Assembly: GCA_965153455.1 (NCBI GenBank)
Contig: OZ234499.1
Location: 8,676,271-8,740,270 of the forward strand
Direction: 5' to 3'
From: Sphagnum compactum
Taxonomy: Eukaryota; Bryophyta; Sphagnopsida; Sphagnales
DNA length: 64,000 nt
The notes beneath the pieces are model-generated. The model searched no databases. It was not told the DNA's origin and saw only the letters and a list, made by a program, of their open reading frames with translations. Below are positions 25,575-38,682 of the stretch, one piece after another (position 1 is the first letter of the stretch; the number at the start of each line of letters is the position of its first letter). A program made the translations under genes and the position numbers.

Positions 25575-27640
25575 TGAGTTGTTAAGCCCACTGTTTACAG
25601 AATAACTCTAATGTAAGCTTTATGGACACTCCCCAATCTTGTTGATCAACTGCTTGATGTGTTGAACACCACTTTTGTTTCAATGTTTGTGTGGGTAGTT
25701 TGCAACAACTTTATTTCAAAGACTTTGCATTACAGTGTTTCTTCAGGGCAATGCTAAAGCCTTTCTTATGAAAATGGATATATAACCATCAGACCAGCGA
25801 CAGAAATTATCATCCTTACTGTAGGTTCAACATTTGAAGCAAGGCCAACCATAGCTGCCCTGTTTCCACATTTGAACTAGAAAGCTTGCATTCCAAGACC
25901 CCAAGCACTTGATATCTAAAGTAGAGCACTGATTGTACTATAAAGTAGATGTGGTTAGAAGCCAGTCTTGAAACTGGGGCTAGAACCCAACCCAACAATT
26001 TCACATAATGGTTGTTATTGGATTGAGAGTTGCTTGATTTGACATGAGGTTCAAATGTACATAAATATTTTGAAAGGTCCTTGCAAACCTTGAAAGCCAG
26101 CGATCACTTGCATTTGCCCATATCTGTAGTACCTCCTGTTCTAATCATTTAGACCAATCCTAAGCAATATCACCAAATACAGGATAAAGTAGCAGATCAC
26201 AAGTGTTTGGAGTTCAAGAAAGATTAACATTATTCCTAGTTTATGAGGGATTCATCATTGTATAGGAAGCCCAAATTCCAACACTAATAGAGAGCTTTGT
26301 GTTACAAGTAGGGTTTGCTATAGACAAGCAGCTTCATTCTGAAAACATTAAAAAAAGGTAGCAGAGTCTGCTTGACCCATGAACACAACTTGTAATCTAC
26401 TCATCTTTTTAACACAGTCCCATCAATGGATTCGCTTCATTAGTGAGGATTTGACTTTATGACTCATTTGGACTGCCATTCTTCCACTTGATGGCTATTG
26501 AGATCTCAGCTCTCTAGTCTATGGCAGCAATTCACTTCATCAAATCCATCTAAGTATTGTTATCAACAAGACTGCATAAGGAGGAGCCTATCCATTGACA
26601 AGCCTTTGGCCACTTTCTTTGTAAGAATGTTTTTTAAGCTTGCAAATTAGATCTATGACATTTGTATGAAAGGATTATCCTCACTTCCCTCCCCCCACCA
26701 CCCCATGTTGTAATCATTATCATTTTGTCAAACATTCTAAGTTCATATTTCTAGAGAATGCTCTTAATGACCTCACTTTGACTGACATAACAATCCAATA
26801 GAGCAAGGTAAGCAAGGTATGCTCTCTATCATTTTTGTTTGTTTTGTTGTTGGTGTTGTCGTTTGTTGTTTCCCCTTTCAACCTTTAACCCCATTTTTTC
26901 ATTTTTATTACAAGCAACAAATGAAAGAACATATGTTGCCAATAGCATCCACAAGTGCTATGCAACCTACAACAGGTATTTGGGATGCAAAGGATGAACT
27001 TGACTTTGTGTCTCAAACTAAAGTTGAATTTGGATCACAAAAGGCATTTAATGTTGAGGTACATATGTAGTTTGGGGGCTACTCACTCCAAAGCTGCTAG
27101 CCAAATGAAATACATGATATCCTTGCCAAACATTAAGGTATTGAGTCCAACCATTACAATAGGAACCACACCCACACACTTATACGTGCTTTTTCACCCT
27201 TTTTTTCAAGAATACTCTTTTTATTTTTGTTATTACTATTATGTTAAGGGTTATATTTTTAAAATTCCAAAAACATGTCATTTTTAAAAATTCAATTTGT
27301 GCCTTTTTTGTTTTAATTATTTAATTACCATTTTAAAAATTGATTACATAACATTAAAAATGTCTTTATGTATTTTTTATTTAGTAGATTGATTCTAAAT
27401 TTTTTGGATATGCATATCAATATATTGAAAATAACATTGTATAAAAACAAGTCCATTTGTAGTTTTTTTTTTTTTTTTACAATTTAAAATATACAAAACT
27501 AAACAATGGTTATGATTGCTAATGGTACATGTTAGTGTGACTCCACCTTATTGGGTTTTTTCTTCGTCATTGGTGAATGATAGTGCAAGTTCATTTAACA
27601 ATCGTTTGAAAAAGCTATTAAAAACCTACAATAAAAGGAA
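25575..27640. other. AT-rich stretch without a recognisable gene
   Basis: No motif-bearing frame was found on either strand. The plus-strand frame at 26819-27070 starts hydrophobic and then turns polar, but I recognise no family and see no splice context that would support it. A long T run lies at 27462-27478. Confidence 0.45.
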
Positions 27641-29830
27641 CCTCTATAGGATATGCTTAGAGCTAGTACACAAACTCTTAGTAAAACTAACCTCATGGGG
27701 AATTTTGGCTCAAATGCCAAAAATGAAGCTACCAAAATCATAAGGAAAAATGATGCTATCAAACCTATCAAATCTATCAATGCTATTAGACCTATTAGTG
27801 CTACCAGATTTACTAGATCTACCAGTTTTACTAGATCTATCGATGCTATCGGAACCTTTTCAATTCTGGAGGATATCACCTAACAACTATTGGAAAATTA
27901 CAAACATATTCTTACCTTGGGCTAACTCTTCAAGATCGCTCCAAATTTGAAACAATATGTTGTTGCCAAGTTTGCCCCTGGAAAAAAAAATATCACTGCA
28001 ACAAGACCTAATACAATCATCACTTTAGTGGTGATTGATCCTCACATGGCTATGATATAGGTTTAAGTGGGCAAGAGCATTATCAAAGATGTCCTACTAG
28101 ATGGAGGATTCGGTGTGAACGATGGAAGAACTCTGAAAATGATTAAGACTTCCAGTCTTAAACCAGCACCATATACACTCTAGATGGGGATTCAAACCAT
28201 CACCAAATCGATTGGACTAATCAAGTGACGCACCCTCAAACTCCTTGAAAGACTCATATGCGAGTCCGAAGGTGAAAACAATGAAAGAATAAGGAGTTGA
28301 GGTACGTTCCTTAGCTCGCAACATTTCGAAGGTGGGCGTGTTGTAGCTCCAGGATGGGGACTAGGACAAATGACAAGCAGGTCAATTATTCATATGGGTC
28401 TACATAAATCAAACAACAAGTTGGTTAGTGCATAGTTAGAGCATTTTTGGTACACAAATGAGCCACGAGCATACACGAGCTCACAAGACTCACCACAGCC
28501 CAGACTTGGAGGAAGCCACCACCTTCCCCCTTATTGTATTATTTGTGACTAGCCATGGGGGCTACACCCAAATGTCATTTTTCCCGAAACTCCCAAGTCG
28601 AGAGTCCCGAAATTTTCAAAATTGAAACCCCCATGACTTTGGAGGCCCATAAATTTTTTTTCAGACCTCTAAATGAGGTGAGGTCTAAAGAAAAATTGTA
28701 TCCTTGTCGAGAGCTTTCCAACGATATGTGGCAAGCCACCTGCACACACGTATTTCAGGGCGATCCCAACTTTTAGTGGTTGGGAGTCAAATTTACACTT
28801 TGACTCCCGGCCCTTCTTTCGACCATAACTTATGTTGTAAGTACTCAAATGGATCGTGTGAGCCCATTTTAGACATATGTGTTTCAAGAGCTTTCCAATG
28901 GTATAAGAAAATATTCAATCCAATGAATTTTGACCCCTAAAATTGTTCTCTAAAAATTTGAGACTCCAACTCCCAAAATGGGAATCCACTTGGGAGTGTG
29001 TGGGTTCATTCCCTCACACTTTCTTGGACTCTGAGAGTGCAAATGTGACTCCCATGTTGCACTCTCGACTCGCACCTTTCCATGCCCTTCCATTGGTTGC
29101 AAGCCCAAAGTTAGGGTCGTGACATCAAAGATCTCACAATCTAAATCGTACATTGTGATGTTCACAATAATGAAAAATAATGTATTGGATTCTAGTTATT
29201 TAATGTTGTTAGGCCAACCCTGGTTGCATAACGCACATGTCACTCATGATTGGGGGAACAATTTAATCACCATTGAAGGTAATGGAACGGTGTGAACCAT
29301 AGCTATGACCAAACATTTGGATAATAATGTCAAACGTCTTGAGGTTTTGTTATGTTATGATTTGATGGAAGGAATCAAAGAGGAAGAAGAAGAAATATTT
29401 TTCACAATAGAATCAAATTTGTTTACAATCGAAACCATTACACTATCATAATCAAAAAATTCAATGCTACAATTTTTGATGCAGAAGTCAATATTAAAAA
29501 TCTTATGTTCAACTTCCCACACTTTGAGGGACAAATCCAAGTGGATACTACCCCAAGCATGCATTAAAGTCCAAGATTTGGATATTGCATGTTAGGCATT
29601 ACTTGAGTTTCACCATATAAAACTCCTCGATTTGGGAACTATTGACAACCTTTAGACAATAAAATTAAATGCAACATTGGATGAACCAGTTGTTATGAAC
29701 ATTGAAACTTACTCCGGAAGTATAAAGACATTTCGCATGGAATTATACCAATTTCAAAGGATTTCCACTACGAACCCAATAATGATTTCTTGTTGGGCAA
29801 TAGCAAGCTTAGGAAGGAGAACGTGATCAT
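27641..29830 (+). mobile_element. Ty3/gypsy retrotransposon remnant (gag end and protease), interrupted
   Basis: Broken plus-strand frames give gag-to-protease features. First comes a linker (FKIAPNLKQYV, near 27930), then PHMAM at about 28040. Next is the aspartic protease region VLLDGGFGVN (about 28090-28120), where the usual D-G-G/S-S/G-V-N core is recognisable, followed by the family motif LKPAPYTL and TITKSIGLIK up to 28225. A solo LTR then interrupts the frame. The protease tail resumes after 29125: IKDLTI, then NNVLDSSYLMLLGQPWLHNAHVTHDWGNN in pieces near 29170-29260. Further decayed sequence runs to about 29830. Several stops and a frameshift make it non-functional. No LTRs of its own were identified. 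Confidence 0.78.
28226..29124 (+). mobile_element. Solo LTR (899 bp) inserted in the gypsy protease
   Basis: The element begins TGACGCACCC and ends GGGTCGTGACA, so it has TG...CA ends with partly inverted termini, as in many plant Ty3/gypsy LTRs. It is flanked by TCAAG (28221-28225) and TCAAA (29125-29129), a 5-bp target duplication with one difference. Deleting it with one duplication joins GLIK to DLTI, restoring the protease reading. There is no internal coding region, so it is a solo LTR left by LTR-LTR recombination. Its first 330 bp recur at 55811-56141, and its first 65 bp at 49240-49305. Confidence 0.8.
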
Positions 29831-29899
29831 GTAAGTCATGCAAAACTTTTGAATGAAATAAAACATGCCCTAAAACAAGTTTCTCACTCTAACGTCCAG

Positions 29900-30163
29900 A
29901 GCAAGCGACTAAAAATTTGGAGATAAAATTAGCAATACCATTGGTAAGGTGTTTTTGGTCATGTTTGTCCATAATCCATTTGATGGATGTAGCTACCTCC
30001 TCAAACATTTGCCTCTGTAAATCTACCTCCTTCCGCAAAGCTCTGCATGCTACCTTTCATTCTGTTGTCACCACTTTTCAATGACTTCACTTAATCTCTC
30101 CTTTCGAGCACCTTTATTTTCTTGCACCTTTTGCTACATCCTTCTTAGTGGTCATTTTGGTAA
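29900..30163 (-). pseudogene. Decayed coding fragment, unknown product
   Basis: From an ATG at 30163 the minus strand reads MTTKKDVAKGARK, then stops and a likely frameshift. From about 30050 to 29905 it reads ACRALRKEVDLQRQMFEEVA followed by SIKWIMDKHDQKH, a convincingly protein-like, charged, probably helical segment. I do not recognise the family. Its position next to retroelement debris suggests a transposon accessory gene, but a decayed host gene is equally possible. Confidence 0.3.
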
Positions 30164-31680
30164 ATCACATAAACACTGCCAACAACTTTGCTGTTCCACC
30201 TTGCAAAAAACAAAAGATACACACAAACCCCTAAAATCCCAAAACACCAAAAAATGCCACTCACCTAGAATATGCAAAACAAACTTCACAAATATACAAT
30301 TGTAGCAATGTTCATGGATAGATTGAATACTTACAACATATCCAACAAGCATCAAATGCAGATCGACATTTTTGAAGGTTGTCATGTATGCTTAGTTCAA
30401 GGGAAACCTTAAAAAAATGGAGCAAATGCACGAAACCAAACCTGACGAATTTCCAAACCCTAAATAGAAAAGTAGTCCAATGAATGTTAAAATGAACAAA
30501 GTTGGGCATGGCCAATGCGAGATCAACACCCGAGAATTTCCAACAATAAATTCAAATTGTCCACACACCTATTTACACATGGAATTGACCTTACCACCTC
30601 TGTTATTCACATTTTTGCAAAAAGAATAAATTCAAGAATTATGTTTGATTCTAATGGAACATGTCTTATACAACATTTTTTATGAAAACACTTCACACAA
30701 TATTGAAGTTTTCCCTAGAAAAGGATTTTTTTAATTTGTTGGTCAAACAACTTTTCTAACAAGCATTAAAAGTATTTAAGTCCCTACTCCCATTCACAAT
30801 GACATACACAATAAGAATTTTAGTGACCATTTTGATCATACAACTTGTAGCAAAGTACCACTAAACAATTGAGTTATTAATTTAAAATGTATGAGTCCAT
30901 CTACAAAGTTAAAAAGACTGTGACCCAGTTTTAAACACACATTTGAAAGTCCCTCCTAAACCCAAAAATGGAAATATAGATTTCATTTTTTAATATGTTA
31001 TTTATATGGTAGTCTATATCATAGACGTGAGTCCCTTTTTACAAATTTCCTTGCCAATTGAATGTAGGATACATTATAATAACTAGAAGATGCAAAAAAC
31101 TGCATTATGACAAGAAAAAATGGAGACCCTAGTATTCTTTTACCCTGTATGTGTGGAAGAGCAACATTCTAAACAACAAACTCATTACAACTTTGAAAAG
31201 CGAAAATGTCATGTTTCTCATGATTCACTAGTTAAGAAAAAAACCTCTCTTCTGTTACAATGATTAAGAAGATACCAACTACTACATCATCTAAAGCTAT
31301 AGATGCAAGCCAAAACACCAAGGGGAAGGAAAAGGACCAAAAGGGACCTTGGTGTCCCAAACGAAAAGAACCAAAAAAAAAAAGTTGGGGTGTTGGGAAA
31401 ACAATATCTACCAAGGCTCAAAGTACAAAGGAGGACAATAGGCTTGCTATATCAATACACATAACAAGAAGGTGTAATAAGGTTTAAGGTGTAGGTGGAT
31501 AAGTGTACTTTGAGTTACAGTATGTGCCTAATGTGCATATCTTGTTTGGCAAATTACATTGACTTAGAAATTTGGTGTTTACATAAGCTTGATTTGACTA
31601 TACTTGGATTTTATATATGCATATCCAGTTTTGTCAAATGTGGGTGCATCATTTGGATATAAGATCTTTTTGTTCAAGTG
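30164..31680. other. AT-rich stretch without a recognisable gene
   Basis: Only short frames are present. One at 31260-31487 (plus, 75 codons) is lysine-rich with a PWCPKRKEPKKK segment, reminiscent of a basic nucleic-acid-binding tail, but it has no family signature. Confidence 0.4.
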
Positions 31681-31684
31681 TTCA

Positions 31685-32195
31685 CTCGAGGTGCTTATGT
31701 TGCTTAAAGGTGTTTGTTCTAGGGGCTAATTGTGACATTGAGCCAATTTGCCTAGATCTTGAATATTGTTTTTGTCATTCCTAGCATTTATGGACCTACT
31801 AAAGATGCCTATTTTACATTTGTTGTTATGCAAGGGTAATGTTTATTTGGACTATTATTGTTGCAACCTACAGACTGTGTTATTGAAGGTGTTTAGTATC
31901 TTGTGATTATGACTTTGTCACTCATGGGACTTGTGTGTATTGAAGAAATTTGTCAAATGTGCTACTGTTGTTATGGGTGCTTATGTTAATGAAGGTACTT
32001 ATTCAAGGAGCTCATGGTATTTAGGATATATACGGTCCTTCTATCATTGTCCAAGTCTTTACATAGGGTGTTTATATTGCTTTAGGTGCTTATTATGGGT
32101 GCTAGAACTATGACTTATTAAGCCAATGCCCAGATCTTGAATATTGTCCTTGTCATTCATGGCACTTATGGACCAACTAATGAAGATGCATGTAA
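31685..32195 (+). repeat. Degenerate duplicated unit, about 400 bp apart
   Basis: A block at about 31690-31815 (GGTGCTTATGTT, then CAGATCTTGAATATTGT-like wording, TGTCATTC, ATTTATGGACC, ACTAA-GATGC) recurs in the same order at about 32085-32195. Words such as GGTGCTTA and GGTGTTTATG are scattered between 31680 and 32700, which suggests an old, strongly diverged tandem array. Confidence 0.5.
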
Positions 32196-32744
32196 TATTA
32201 TAGATATGTTGATATGTAGTGGTGGTAAAATTACTAACATCCCGTAAATATTGTGATTACGTGGGTGCTTAAATATTATGTAATTGCCTTTGCTACATAC
32301 TCAAGGTGTTTATGTTCATTGATGGTGTTCAAGTAATTCATTTTCACAATTGACAACTTTATTCAGGGTGTTGTATGCATACTAAAAGTTGCATGTTAAA
32401 GCATTCAATTGCTATTGGTGCTTGTGTTCAAGAGGGATTTGTGCACGCTTGTTTAGGGGGTATATGATATTGAGGGTAAATTTGGGTATTATTATTAAAA
32501 GAGCTTACTGCACATGCTCTAAAAGGTGTTTAAATTTGGGGTGATTATGATATTGAAGGTCTTGGGTCCTTGTCTTACTTTAGGTGCTTACTCAATATGT
32601 ATGAATCTTATTGAGAGTGATTGCAAGTCCAATGTTTATTTTGTTGAGTCAACTTGAGATGCACATGTGTACTTATGTTACTTAAGGTTGTTTATGTTAA
32701 TACTATTGTATGAACTTTATGCTATGTTGAAGTGGGATCTTCAA

Positions 32745-33352
32745 AGATCACCTTTTTTTTTAATTACAATATTACACAAAAAGTTTAAATCGCCTTTTAA
32801 AACTTGTGCTTGCATATTGAAATTCTGCATATTCTACATGTTACATAGAATTACACATAAAGTTAAAATCACCTTTTAACACTTGTGCCTACATAATGAA
32901 ATTTTGCTACATATTACAAAAAATAACACTGAAAGTTAAAATCACCTTCCAACACTTGTGCTTGCATAATGAAAATTTGCATATTACACATAATTACACA
33001 TGAAGTTAAAAGAACACCTTCCAACACTTGTGCCTACATAATGAAATTATGCATATTTTGCATATTACACATAATTACACATAAAGTTTAAAATCACCTT
33101 TTAACACTTGTGCCCACATAGTGAAACTATGCATATTTTTGTATATTACACATAATTACACATAAAGTTAAAATCACCTTTTAACACTTGTGCATGCATA
33201 GTGAAACTATGCATATTTCTGTATATTACACATAATTACACAAAAAGTTAAAATCACCTTCCAACACTTATGCTTGCATAATGAAAATTTTCATATTTTT
33301 ACATATTACACAAAATGTGAAAATCACCTTCCAACACTTGTGCTTGCACCCC
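32745..33352 (+). repeat. Tandem array, 8 units of about 66-85 bp
   Basis: The unit is marked by AAAATCACCTT, AACACTTGTGC, a GCATA-TGAAA-T-TGCATATT stretch and TACACATAATTACACA. Starts are near 32786, 32864, 32940, 33012, 33094, 33172, 33252 and 33322. Unit length varies through small indels, and spacers are as conserved as the repeated words. It is an AT-rich minisatellite or satellite fragment, not a CRISPR array. The last unit breaks off at CTTGTGCTTGCA. Confidence 0.85.
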
Positions 33353-34663
33353 GTTTGATCATGACAAAGTTCTATGGGTGGTATTGCACAACTAAAATGA
33401 ATAATAAAGAATAGTGATGAACTTTTGACCAACTATTATATGAATTTAAATGATCAATCTAAATGATTATATAAGCACAATGAAAGGACATAAAAACAAA
33501 GAAAAGAAGAAAGAGTCGGAAAGCTTACCTCCAAGTTCCCTTGTGCTTGCTTGCTTGCTCCTTCCACAATGTAAATGAACCAAAACACAAGATATATATT
33601 GTGGAGAAAGAAATTAGGGTCTACAAGAATCACTTTTTGAAATATCAGCCAAAAGTTTCGCAAAAGTTCTAAAAGTTTCTGTAAGTCCATATACTTGACA
33701 CTTTGCATAAGTTTTGTTTCAACTAGAAACTATTCAAGAACATACCTCTTCCTCTTGGTTGGACAATGAGTTCTCTAGTGGTCCTCGGCAAATAATTTTC
33801 ACTGCATGTCATTGGTCATCTCATTTGTTTCTTTTTTGCTTTGGATTTATCCACCTGAAGTTTATTTTCCATCTCTTATGCCTTGGGCTTCTTGTGTTTT
33901 CTTCAAGGTCTATCGGCTTTTGCATTTGAAAATTTAGAAAAGAACAAAAAGAAAACTCAATTGTTTTTAATGTGATCGGATGTCGTTGATTGCTGACTAC
34001 AAATATGAAAATTATGTGAACCCATTTAGCAACTACTTATCTATAATCCACCCACTTTTGGAGGTTTAGGTCCCTATTCTTAATTGCATTCATTAGGTAA
34101 TTAATTTGATATCCCTTGCTACTTAAACCTTAATTGAAATTTTAGATCCCAAATTTTTTTGTTTTCCAATTAAACTAAATGATTGAATTTACCTAATACC
34201 ATATAATTGGAACTTGTGAGTTAGTATAATATTAATTTCCTATACAATTTTTCAATATTTGATTTAGTTAATTATCAAATAATTGTAGTTTATATAACAC
34301 ACTAATGGATATTAATCACTTGGATGCCACTTTGTCTCCTATTGTTATCAATTGGAATTAATACCCTTGTAAAAAAAATTGGACCTCATGGAAAGAATCA
34401 TAAATAATTTGGTTAATGAGGTTTTAATTTCAGTATATGTATCATTTAAATGTTTCTAGTATACAAATATACCTATCTAAATCAGTGCATTCGGATCTAA
34501 TTAATTGGTCATTAAATTAATTTGTTAATTTCCAAAATAGCTAATTTAGTATCTATCATTTCATTGATATCCCTCACCTTTTTCAAAATTGCTGAAAATT
34601 GAATTTCCTGATTTATTCAATATTTAAGTTGGGTATTAATCTATTAAATTTAGTCTTCTACAT

Positions 34664-34717
<54 letters not shown>

Positions 34718-37339
34718 ATGCACTTCTTTTCCTACAATTCTTAGTTGTCAATAATTCCATTTTATTTTTTTATTGATTGGAACTTATAAGAGGATTCCAA
34801 AATTAGCAAGTTTGTCGAGATCTTATTAGCCATATAATATCCCATTAATGTGTCTACTTTACAAATATATAACTGTTCTAAATAATTACATTTGGATCAG
34901 GTTAGTTTGTGACTAAATTATTTATTTCTTAATTCCTAAATAACTAATTTAGTGCATCTATCTTGAATTTCGTGTGGATTATAAGGGTACTATTTAATCT
35001 TTAGCAATTTTCATTTTAATAATATCCCTATACTCTATTTCTTTTAAATTTTTGCCCTTCATTATTATTATTTTTCAAAAATTCTTCATATTCTAATTGG
35101 TCAATATATAACCCTCTGTAAAAGATTTAGTATATATTTTTTTATTTAATTTGGTTGCAAATTAATTTAATTGAAGTTGTTATGGATGATTTAGTAAACA
35201 TTTTTACATATCTATCCTTAACATGTTCATATTTACTTAGTTACATCCATTTCAATTAAGGACTACTATAAATGATAATATATTTCAAAAAAAAATCTAG
35301 TGTACATTTTTAGAATTACGTTTATTTTATGGAATTATTAGGCAGGATCTCATAAACAATCTTCCATCAATATTCATTACAAACCTCTAAATTTTTAAAG
35401 CTTGCCCTTTTTCATTAATTACGGTTTATTACTTTTGGAATTGAAAACTTATTTTTATGGATTATGATGGTTGTTTTTCGTCCCATGTGGTTAAATTTGG
35501 ATAGTTATATTTCTAATATGTATCCCAAACTTGCCTCTTGATGTTTGATTTATCCTATCTTATCATATTATTATTTAGGTCATTTTTATTTTGACCCGAC
35601 AAGTTGTTCCCAACTAGTTTTCCCCAATACCAAATTTATTATATGCATAATAAATTTTTAGTGATTAATTTGGAAAACATTTAGGATATATGCATTTTAA
35701 ATTTATTTGTTGAACCATTGGTTGAATTAATGCCAATTAGACATCAGCAAATACCCATCTTTTATATTATCCTACATCTTTATGAATTTATAATTTTTGA
35801 AAAATCGTCTTCCAATTAAGTAAGAATCAGTATTCCTTTTTCGTGAATCACATTTTTACACATTGTTGGAAAAATCGATGGATATTATTGAGAAAGGATT
35901 TCATGTTGGACTTTTAGTCGTAAACAAATTTTTTTTCTTTTATGTTATGTCTTATTTAATAAAGGCCTTGATGTGTGTGATGAGAATAATCCTTCTTTTG
36001 GAATGCGACTATGTTATAAGAATATAGCTTATGTTCTTGGGTTTTCCCACAATTCTAGATTATATTGCATCTTGTGATTATGAATGTCACATGTTGTGGG
36101 ATATTGAATGAAAATTTAATTGTTGTGCCTACTATGTACTTTTTAAATTTCATTATATTGGGAGAAACAACAATGAATTGAAAGCACATGGAGAGCTTTT
36201 GAGAGCACAAGATATGCTATTGGATTTTCCAAGGTGAACGATTATTTGTATTTGTCAGATTTCATTAATTAATTTGTCAAAAAATTGATTAAGTGTGGTA
36301 GGCCCTTTCCACAAAAGGGTAATAGATTCCTTCATTATCCCCATTGCACCTATAATAAAGTGTATTTGACATGAGGTCCTTTTACATAATCATTTCTTGA
36401 AGTTTTCCTTTACATAACAATCCGTTTTATTTTATTCAATATCGTCAACCGACAACAAGAAATTCCACAACCTTTTCTGTGTTTTGCCATATTTCTCATC
36501 TTTTTCTTAAATTAGCTGGGTATCTTCCATCAGCAAAAATTGAAATATATTTTCCAATGAACATTCCTCTTGTACTTTGTTGTTTTGGCATTTCCCACAA
36601 GGTTAACATATCATCTATACTTTCTTAACCAACATCATTGTTTTCTATTTGTCATTTGTTTTCATGTAAAACATTGTCGTTTTTACATCGTCTCCACCTC
36701 GCTCTTTGGTCTGTTTGATTTGTAATAAAATGGCAACTTTTCATGTGGAGGGTAAAGTTGGGTTCATTGTTCTTGGTGATGACTTTGGAATCTTGCATGT
36801 CACAAAAAAAAGTTTGTGTGCTATGTTTGGTTTCCATTTAGAAATTGTTCATGTGTCCAAGGACAAAATGTATGATGATAACAACAATGTTATTAGATCC
36901 ATTTATCACGTTCCAGTCTTGGGTGATTTCGGTTTTGAATGGAGGGTGAATGTTGGAAAGTTTAGGATCGTTGGGGAAAATCTTGTGAAAAGCTCTTAGA
37001 ATATTTTTTTGACGCTAGAAACTACGACATTTGCTTCAAATGTCGTTTTGCATCTTGTGGAGATCACGCAAGAAGTTGTCCCAAAACGTGTCAATCCTCA
37101 ATCTTTGTTCATAAATTTGTGTGATTCGTTTGATGATGATGGAACGCCTTCAATCTTTTTTTATATGTCGACCTTTTTTTTGCACACGAATTATTATGCT
37201 TTAGTTTTTACTTATTCGCAATATTCCATTTAAAACATTCCCTCTTTGTTGAATGTAATAGACTATCTCTGGGCAATGTTGTTTACCGCACATGCTAGCT
37301 CCGAGTTGAAAATTTTAAATTATGATAACTTTTGCATTG
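33353..37339. other. Very AT-rich stretch, mostly empty
   Basis: No recognisable gene. It contains a TA microsatellite (listed separately). A plus-strand frame at 36706-36999 (97 codons) reads well in its second half, with a GDFGFEWRVNVGKFRIVGEN stretch, and has no internal stop. I recognise no family, and there is no promoter or splice evidence to call it a gene. Confidence 0.45.
34669..34715. repeat. (TA)n microsatellite
   Basis: About 23 uninterrupted TA units within AT-rich DNA. Confidence 0.95.
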
Positions 37340-38162
37340 AGAATGTTCGTTGCATTTTGATGTTAAATTGCGTTTGTAGTTAAAACCAAATAGTTTGCTT
37401 CATGTGCATCATTTATGATTTGGAATTGATACATATATTTTTTAAGTTCAAACACCCCAAATCCTAGAATTCAATGTTAAATTGTCACCCACTTAAACCA
37501 ACTTTTAAGGATTCGACACCATGCTCAACTTGGTAGCAGACCTTTAGTCACTTAAAATATTGTTCTTATCACATACGTTATCCAAATCTAGCTTGCCTTA
37601 GCTCATTAGAAAGTTAACTACAAGGCACATCTAATTATTAAATTCCAAGCTCTACACCCAAATTAGTAAAAATTTGTGCTACAAAACTCAAGAGGGTTTC
37701 GCAAAGGTAGGAAGTTCAACTTGGCAACAGACCTTTGATCACTTAAAATATTGCTCCCATCACATACGTTATTCAAATATAGATTGCCTTAGCTCATTGG
37801 AAAATTGACTACAAGGCGCATGTACCTACCAAATTCCAAGTTCTACATTAAAATCAATAAAAAGTTGTGTTACAAAACCTCAGAGGTCTTATGCAATTTC
37901 TCTAAGATTTCAAGCTCCCAAAACTATCCCTACTCACTTCCATTCTTACAAAAGTACCACAATCATCCAAATTATTCTCCCTCTTTCCACCATCTACTTA
38001 GACTCATCATTATCTCCTCCCAAGGAAAGTTGTAAGAATAAGTTTTTTCACGATTCAAATCGAAAGTTATGTCCGGAAAAGAAAAACCCAAATGACCTAA
38101 ATTTGCGCCTTTAAAGATAAGGAGAAGGAAGGAGGTGAAGGAAAACCCCAACTCGGTGACGT

Positions 38163-38440
38163 ATGGAAGGTTCCAATGTTTGGAGGCCAATGGAAGGTTC
38201 CAATGTTTGGTGGCCAATGGAAGGTTCCAATGTTTGGTGGTCTTTGGAAGGTTCCAATGCTTTGAGGCCAATGGAAGGTTCCAATGTTTGGTGGTCTTTG
38301 GAAGGTTCCAATGTTTGGTGGTCTTTGGAAGGTTCCAATGCTTGGAGGCCAATGGAAGGTTCCAATGTTTGGTGGTCTTTGGAAGGTTCCAATGCTTGGT
38401 GGCCAATGGAAGGTTCCAATGCTTGTTGGCCTTTGGAAGG
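38163..38440 (+). repeat. 27-bp minisatellite, 10 units
   Basis: The units read GGAAGGTTCCAATG followed by YTTGGWGGYC and either AAT or TTT. Because 27 is divisible by three and the unit lacks stops, several frames stay open (for example repeated EGSNVWWPM), but this is a by-product and not a gene. The same array occurs inverted at 48424-48530 with only four units. The array ends about 144 bp upstream of a TATA box and 243 bp upstream of the ATG of the family U frame. Confidence 0.95.
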
Positions 38441-38583
38441 TGAAAGAAAAACATCATTTTCACCTCTTCTCATTTTCCCCCCAACGAATTTTACTTAAAC
38501 CTCCTTTTTTCCATTGATATTAAGTTTTTACTTTACCATGGTTTTAGATCGTTACTTACACTTTTCCTTCCTTTTCCTTGACT

Positions 38584-38590
38584 TATAAAT
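38584..38590 (+). promoter_or_regulatory. TATA box of family U copy 2
   Basis: TATAAAT lies 93 bp before the ATG at 38683. The inverted copy has the same motif at 48272-48278, 94 bp before its ATG. The equal spacing in both copies supports a real promoter. Confidence 0.55.
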
Positions 38591-38682
38591 TATAACCACG
38601 CATTTCGATGTAACAAGTCTCCTGCACATTCATTGTCGATTTGATTTTGATTGAAGATTTTTTTTTTCCTTTCCTTGAATTC

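Noticed and set aside
26819-27070. 83-codon plus-strand frame
   Set aside because: Hydrophobic low-complexity start, polar end, no family resemblance and no neighbouring exon that I could support.
32745-33352. CRISPR-like array
   Set aside because: Units have no unique spacers, length varies, and the context is plant nuclear DNA; it is an ordinary tandem repeat.
36706-36999. 97-codon plus-strand frame with a plausible protein-like second half
   Set aside because: No recognised domain, no promoter or splice signals, and a decayed continuation; reported only as part of an unassigned stretch.
37972-38517. Overlapping open frames of 77-163 codons on both strands around 38.1-38.5 kb
   Set aside because: They are a by-product of the stop-free 27-bp tandem repeat; repeated EGSNVWWPM-like units on one strand and HWNLP-like units on the other are not evidence for a protein.
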